64,000 nt of DNA, taken from an uncultured Mucispirillum sp. GTDB taxonomy: Bacteria; Chrysiogenota; Deferribacteres; Deferribacterales; Mucispirillaceae. Below are positions 59,662 through 64,000 of the stretch, one piece after another; the first letter of the stretch is position 1, and each line of letters starts with the position of its first letter. The notes under the pieces are model-generated. The model saw only the letters and a program-made list of their open reading frames with translations. It searched no databases and was not told the origin of the DNA. The stretch lies in contig CALVEY010000007.1 in the NCBI GenBank assembly GCA_944326705.1, positions 1 to 64,000 of the forward strand, given 5' to 3'. A program made the position numbers and the translations under genes.

Positions 59662-60580
59662 TATTGCTGTTTCTGTTAAAAACCTGACAAAAAAATTTGG
59701 TGATTTTACTGCTGTATCAGATGTTACTTTTGATGTGGAAAAAGGTGAGATTTTTGGCTTTTTAGGTGCAAATGGTGCTGGTAAATCTACAACTATCAGA
59801 ATGTTATGCGGGATTTTGCCCCCAACTTCAGGCACAGGTATTATTGCAGGATATGATGTTTTAAAAAATCCTGGTATGGTCAGGCAGAATATTGGATATA
59901 TGAGCCAGAAATTTTCTTTATATGATGAGCTTACAGTTTATGAAAATATGAAATTTTTTGCTAAACTGTATTCTGTTTCAGGTAAAAATATAAATGATGC
60001 AGTTAATGAAGCTGTTGAACAGGTAAAATTAAACGGTTATGAGCATGTGAAAACTAAAAGTCTTTCATCAGGTATAAAACAAAGGCTTTCTTTAGCATGT
60101 GCTATTATCCATAAACCACAGATTATTTTTTTAGATGAACCAACATCTGGTGTAGATCCTGTATCAAGACGCAATTTCTGGGACTTAATTTATAATTTTG
60201 CATCAGTTGGTGTTACAATATTTGTTACAACTCACTATATGGACGAAGCCGAATACTGTGATAGAATAGCAATGATAAGCTCTGGTACATTAAAAGAAAT
60301 AGGCACTCCAGAAGAGCTTAAAACAAGTAAAATGATATGGAATGTATATAAAATTAAAGGGTTTGGGTTATATGATGTGGCACAAACTATATTAAGAATG
60401 GAAAATGTTTTTGATGTAGGGCTGCTTTCTGATTCTATCCGTATTTTATCATCTAACTTAACGCCTGATGATATTATGAAATATTTAGATAAAAATGGCT
60501 ATAAAGGTTATATTGTTGAGCAGGCAGAAGCTGTGTTAGAAGATGTATTTGTCAGCTTTGCTGGAGGTCAAAACAGATGA
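59654..60580 (+). CDS. ABC transporter ATPase, second of two (YbhF C-half-like)
   Basis: The 308-residue ATPase has Walker A GANGAGKS at 38-45, signature LSSGIKQR, Walker B IIFLDEPTSGVDP and an intact H-loop, His194 in TTHYMDEAE, so it is probably the hydrolysing partner. ATG 59654 overlaps the previous stop codon; an earlier in-frame ATG would add 23 residues read within the first ATPase gene. It overlaps the first permease gene by four bases. Confidence 0.9.
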   Translation: MSNIAVSVKNLTKKFGDFTAVSDVTFDVEKGEIFGFLGANGAGKSTTIRMLCGILPPTSGTGIIAGYDVLKNPGMVRQNIGYMSQKFSLYDELTVYENMKFFAKLYSVSGKNINDAVNEAVEQVKLNGYEHVKTKSLSSGIKQRLSLACAIIHKPQIIFLDEPTSGVDPVSRRNFWDLIYNFASVGVTIFVTTHYMDEAEYCDRIAMISSGTLKEIGTPEELKTSKMIWNVYKIKGFGLYDVAQTILRMENVFDVGLLSDSIRILSSNLTPDDIMKYLDKNGYKGYIVEQAEAVLEDVFVSFAGGQNR

Positions 60581-61707
60581 GTATAAGAAGAATTAAAGCC
60601 ATAAGCTATAAAGAATTTATTCATCTGTTTCGTGATATTAGAAGCCTTATGGTTATAATACTTGTGCCTGTAATACTGCTTGTATTATTTGGTTATGCAT
60701 TAAAACTTGATGTAGAAAATGTAAGCATAGGAGTTCTTGATTTTTCTAACAGTGAAAGAAGTAAAGAGTATATTGCAGGTTTTGATGCAACAAGTGCTTT
60801 TAATGTAAACTATCATCTATCTAATTATGAAGAAGCGGAATATCTGCTTGATACTAATAAAATTAAAATGATACTTGTTATTAAAAGTGATTTTGATAAA
60901 GAACTTAATACTAACTATAATACAAAAATACAGGCAATCATTGACGGCAGTGATATAACAACTGCATCATCTATTATGAACTATGTAACAGGAATTACTG
61001 CTGAATATAACAGATCATTTATTGAATATGTTTTAAGAAATAACCAGATAAATGTTGCTTTTGGTACAGTTATTCCAGAGATTAGATACTGGTTTAATGA
61101 AGATATGAGAAGTGTAAACTATCTTTTTCCTGGTCTTGTAGCTATTATTATGTCAGTTGTTGCAGGTTTTTTAACATCTCTGACCATTTCAAGAGAGTGG
61201 GAAACTGGCACAATGGAGCAGCTTATCCCTACACCAGTTACAGAAGGAGAGGTAATTACAGGAAAACTTATTACTTATTTTTTAATAGGCTTAATAGATG
61301 TTATAATATATATACTTATGGGTGAGTTCCTGTTCCATGTGCCATTAATGGGTAACTCTTTATTAGTATTTTTATTTGCCACAATCTTTTTAATGTGTAT
61401 GCTTTCTTTTGGTATTTTTGTAAGTATTGTTATGAAAAGCCAGTTAGCATCAAGTCAGGTAACAACAACGACAACAATGCTTCCTGCATTTTTATTATCA
61501 GGATTTGTTTTTGATATTAATAATATGCCTGTAGTTATCCAGTGGATAACATATCTTTTCCCTGCAAGATATTTTGTGGATATTTTAAGGGGGCTTTATT
61601 TAAAAGGTGTTGGAATAGAATATTTATATATTAATGCAGGCTTTTTAATATTTTATTCTGTAATACTGCTTGTGCTGTGCAGACTGTTATTTAAATTGAG
61701 AGCATAA
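60577..61707 (+). CDS. ABC-2 type permease (YbhS/YbhR-like), first
   Basis: The 376-residue protein has one N-terminal helix (about 20-42), a large external domain (about 45-175) and five C-terminal helices, the ABC-2/YhiH-type plan. The RESREWETGTMEQLIPTP-like coupling segment is near 205-218. It should form the exporter core with the following permease and both ATPases. Confidence 0.9.
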   Translation: MSIRRIKAISYKEFIHLFRDIRSLMVIILVPVILLVLFGYALKLDVENVSIGVLDFSNSERSKEYIAGFDATSAFNVNYHLSNYEEAEYLLDTNKIKMILVIKSDFDKELNTNYNTKIQAIIDGSDITTASSIMNYVTGITAEYNRSFIEYVLRNNQINVAFGTVIPEIRYWFNEDMRSVNYLFPGLVAIIMSVVAGFLTSLTISREWETGTMEQLIPTPVTEGEVITGKLITYFLIGLIDVIIYILMGEFLFHVPLMGNSLLVFLFATIFLMCMLSFGIFVSIVMKSQLASSQVTTTTTMLPAFLLSGFVFDINNMPVVIQWITYLFPARYFVDILRGLYLKGVGIEYLYINAGFLIFYSVILLVLCRLLFKLRA

Positions 61708-61709
61708 CT

Positions 61710-62831
61710 ATGAAAAATATAATTAATCGTTTAATGGCAATGCTTTATAAAGAATTTATCTACCTTATACGCGATAAAAAAATGCGTATAATAATTATTG
61801 CTGTGCCAATAATACAGGCAGTTTTATTAGGTTATGCTGTTAATATGGATTTAAAGGAAGTAAAAACAGCAGTTGTTAATATGGATAACTCTATAGAAAG
61901 TAATGAGTTTATTGATTCATTTTTTTCAAGCAATATATTTACTCAAGTATCTGCATCTAATATGCACCAGGCAGAAGAACTTGTGCTTGGCGGCAAAGCA
62001 TTAATGATAATAGTTATACCAAAAGGGTTTTCTGAACAGCTTAAAAACAACAGAACAGCACCAGTGCAGGTTATTTTAGATGCTACTAACTCTGTAAATG
62101 CTGGTATGGCTTCTGGATATATTGTTAACCTTATAACAAAATATAATGTAGAATATGTAGAAAATAAAACAGGCTTTAAAAACAGTATGGGTGTAAATGT
62201 AGAGTATAGAACATGGTTTAATGATGATTTTGAAAGTAAAAATTTCTTTGTGCCATCTATGCTTGCTATGCTTTTAATTATTGTAACAGTAATGCTTTCT
62301 GGTATGGCAATAGTGCAGGAAAAAGAATCTGGCACATTAGAACAGCTTACAGTAAGCCCTATTACTGCATGGGAATTTATTATTGGTAAAAGTATTCCTT
62401 TTGCTATTGTAAGCTTTATTGATGTATTATTAATTATTGCAATTTCTGTATTTTGGTTTGGTATAAAAGTAACAGGCAGTTTTTCACTTCTGCTTTTTGC
62501 ATCAGTTTTATATATTATGTGTACATTAGGTATAGGTCTTTTAATTTCTGCAATCAGCTCTACTCAGCAGCAGGCAACAATGAGTATGTTTATGATTATT
62601 TTCCCAGTAATACTTCTTTCTGGCTTTGCATTTCCAATAGTTAATATGCCTGAAGTAATACAGTGGATAACATATATTAACCCTATGCGTTATTATCTTG
62701 ATATAATAGTAGGTGTATTTTTAAAAGGTCTTTATTTTGACAGGCTTCAAGACCCTACATTTGCGTTATTTATCTTAAGTGTATTATATATTGGTCTTGC
62801 AGCTTTATATTTAAGAAAAAAATTAAATTAG
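61710..62831 (+). CDS. ABC-2 type permease (YbhS/YbhR-like), second
   Basis: This 373-residue paralogue of the preceding permease has the same layout: one N-terminal helix (about 24-45), an external domain and five C-terminal helices, with the coupling segment EKESGTLEQLTVSP near 205-218 and WITYINPMRYYLDI near the end. The two permeases presumably form a heterodimer. It starts two bases after its partner. Confidence 0.9.
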   Translation: MKNIINRLMAMLYKEFIYLIRDKKMRIIIIAVPIIQAVLLGYAVNMDLKEVKTAVVNMDNSIESNEFIDSFFSSNIFTQVSASNMHQAEELVLGGKALMIIVIPKGFSEQLKNNRTAPVQVILDATNSVNAGMASGYIVNLITKYNVEYVENKTGFKNSMGVNVEYRTWFNDDFESKNFFVPSMLAMLLIIVTVMLSGMAIVQEKESGTLEQLTVSPITAWEFIIGKSIPFAIVSFIDVLLIIAISVFWFGIKVTGSFSLLLFASVLYIMCTLGIGLLISAISSTQQQATMSMFMIIFPVILLSGFAFPIVNMPEVIQWITYINPMRYYLDIIVGVFLKGLYFDRLQDPTFALFILSVLYIGLAALYLRKKLN

Positions 62832-62839
62832 AAATATAT

Positions 62840-63175
62840 ATGCCGTCATCAAAAGAGTATCTTGATTTTATATTAGACTGTTTATCAAATATAGATAATA
62901 TAACATATAAATCTATGATGGGTGAGTATCTGATATATTATAATGGTAAGCATATTGCGGGAATTTATGATAACAGATTACTGCTTAAAAATGCAGATAA
63001 TCTTTCATCTATTATGCATGAATATATTCTTGAAAAACCTTATCCAAATGCAAAAGATATGGTAGTTGCTGATGATATAGAAGATAAAGAGTATTTAGCA
63101 GATATATTTAACTTTTTATATGAAAGACTGCCATTTCCAAAAAAGAAAAATAATAAGAATAAAAAAGCCTTATAA
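62840..63175 (+). CDS. TfoX N-terminal-domain protein
   Basis: The 111-residue protein resembles the TfoX N-terminal domain (YKSMMGEYLIYYNGKHIAGI near 24-43, KNADN). Such single-domain proteins are widespread, and their function is unclear; competence regulation applies to the full TfoX of some gammaproteobacteria and should not be assumed. The C-terminus is Lys- and Asn-rich. The stop codon lies within the stem of a terminator. Confidence 0.75.
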   Translation: MPSSKEYLDFILDCLSNIDNITYKSMMGEYLIYYNGKHIAGIYDNRLLLKNADNLSSIMHEYILEKPYPNAKDMVVADDIEDKEYLADIFNFLYERLPFPKKKNNKNKKAL

Positions 63176-63198
63176 ATTTTATATAATTTATAAGGCTT
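63165..63198. terminator. Bidirectional terminator
   Basis: A perfect 14-bp stem (63165-63178 with 63185-63198) encloses a 6-base loop. A six-A run at 63161-63166 serves as the T-run for the minus strand, and the plus side is followed by AAAATTTTAT. It separates the convergent TfoX-like and nitroreductase genes. Confidence 0.8.
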
Positions 63199-63204
63199 AA
63201 AATT

Positions 63205-64000
63205 TTATAAATAAGTAATATTATTAGGTTTTCTTGAAGTTATCTGGCGAGTTTTATATACTGGAACGCCAAAAAGCTGTGCGCCAGCAATATATTCATC
63301 ATCTTTAAGCCCTAAAGCATCTCTTAATGGTTTATATACTCTTGCCACACTTGTAAAATAACCAGCCCATACGCAGCCAATATTATGAGCATGAGCAGAC
63401 AGTTCAAAATAAGCAAGTGCAGTGCAGCCGTCTTCTGCTTTCCAGTCATAATTATCTGGAAGAACTGATACAACAATATGTGGTGCATCTCTCATAATAA
63501 CATCTCTTCCACTTTTATATGCTCTGCATAAAAGTTTATAGTGAAGTGCATGTTCTTCCGGCACTTCTGAAATATGTTCCTGCATATACTGAGCTACTAA
63601 ATCGCCAAGTTTAACAGTTTCTTCTCTTGATTTAGTAATAATCCATCTATTGTTATGTGTATTTTTTGCAGAAGGTGCATATCTAACATTATCCATGATT
63701 TTATTGATTGTTTCATCATCTACAGCATTTTTTCTAAAAACACGCACACTTCTTCTTGTTTTTATAAAAGTATCAAGCTGCTCAGGTGTAGCAAGTGTAT
63801 CTCTATCTACCTTGCTGAACTGTGCAGGGTCTAAGTTTTCAACATAACATGCTTCATGAGGGCAGAAAGCAACACACAGCCCACAGGAAATACATTTATA
63901 AGTATTTTTTTCATCAATATATGGTGAACGCTCATCATCATTTTTGATAATTCCTGTTACACATACTGCTGAACATATTCCATCTTTTTTGCATTTCTCT
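63205..64000 (-). CDS. Ferredoxin-nitroreductase fusion, 5' end outside the window
   Basis: At least 264 residues are readable from the right edge to the stop. The upstream part carries cysteine motifs of a two-cluster ferredoxin domain (CKKDGICSAVC, then CISCGLCVAFC), and the rest is an FMN nitroreductase domain starting near TRRSVRVFRKN. Such fusions reduce nitro compounds or quinones with ferredoxin-type electron input; the substrate is unknown. The start codon lies beyond position 64000, and an internal ATG near 63747 would cut off the ferredoxin part and should not be used. Confidence 0.85.
   Translation of the reverse strand, partial: EKCKKDGICSAVCVTGIIKNDDERSPYIDEKNTYKCISCGLCVAFCPHEACYVENLDPAQFSKVDRDTLATPEQLDTFIKTRRSVRVFRKNAVDDETINKIMDNVRYAPSAKNTHNNRWIITKSREETVKLGDLVAQYMQEHISEVPEEHALHYKLLCRAYKSGRDVIMRDAPHIVVSVLPDNYDWKAEDGCTALAYFELSAHAHNIGCVWAGYFTSVARVYKPLRDALGLKDDEYIAGAQLFGVPVYKTRQITSRKPNNITYL

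Overview
The window is a densely packed, low-G+C (about one third or less by eye) stretch of bacterial chromosome made almost entirely of housekeeping genes. I see no insertion sequence, prophage, CRISPR array, rRNA or tRNA. Genes for Kdo synthesis and LPS transport (kdsB, kdsD, lptC, lptA, lptB) show a Gram-negative outer membrane. The gene orders (tilS-hpt-ftsH-folP-cdaA-cdaR-glmM-pdxJ-acpS, kdsB-pyrG-kdsD-lptCAB-rpoN-hpf-rapZ-PTS) resemble Deferribacterota and deltaproteobacterial genomes. A low-G+C member of the Deferribacterota, possibly a gut Mucispirillum relative, is my best inference, made from composition and gene order only.

Layout. (1) 0.2-4.5 kb: carAB. (2) 4.8-8.8 kb, minus strand: a three-gene operon for an exported molybdopterin oxidoreductase of the DMSO reductase family with its four-cluster Fe-S subunit and TorD-like chaperone, but no membrane anchor gene. 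(3) 9.0-17.1 kb: PHP phosphoesterase, Xer recombinase, a DHH-CBS-tRNA nucleotidyltransferase fusion, phoH, ybeY, a CorC-like protein and era. (4) 17.1-19.1 kb, minus strand: a membrane-spanning MutS-family ATPase and an HU-type protein. (5) 19.2-32.8 kb: murJ, dtd, an MBL hydrolase, tsaB, rimI, a DUF465 protein, metK, ahcY, a flavoprotein disulfide-reductase homologue without redox cysteines, plsC, folK, hisS, aspS, a LysM lipoprotein and a LOG-family gene. (6) mobB on the minus strand, then a near-gapless run of 19 plus-strand genes from a DinG-like helicase to hpf (33.4-52.7 kb). This run covers sugar phosphate, purine salvage, folate, c-di-AMP, cell-wall precursor, B6, CTP, Kdo and LPS-export functions. 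(7) 52.7-57.9 kb: rapZ followed by a complete mannose-family PTS (IIA, IIB, IIC, IID, HPr, EI). (8) 58.0-62.8 kb: a YbhG/F/S/R-like efflux operon behind a consensus sigma-70 promoter. (9) a TfoX-N protein, and a ferredoxin-nitroreductase fusion that runs off the right edge.

The most striking observation is in pyrG. The CTP synthase domain is intact, but the glutaminase catalytic Cys379 is Ser, the catalytic His is Cys507, and the PGGFG oxyanion loop is PAGFG. This predicts an enzyme that uses ammonia rather than glutamine. Other points of interest are the rpoN-hpf-rapZ locus carrying a whole sugar PTS with an HPr lacking Ser46, the FAD/NAD protein that has lost its active-site disulfide, the asymmetric ATPase pair in the efflux operon, and the oxidoreductase with a NarG-like His ligand and no quinol-oxidising subunit.
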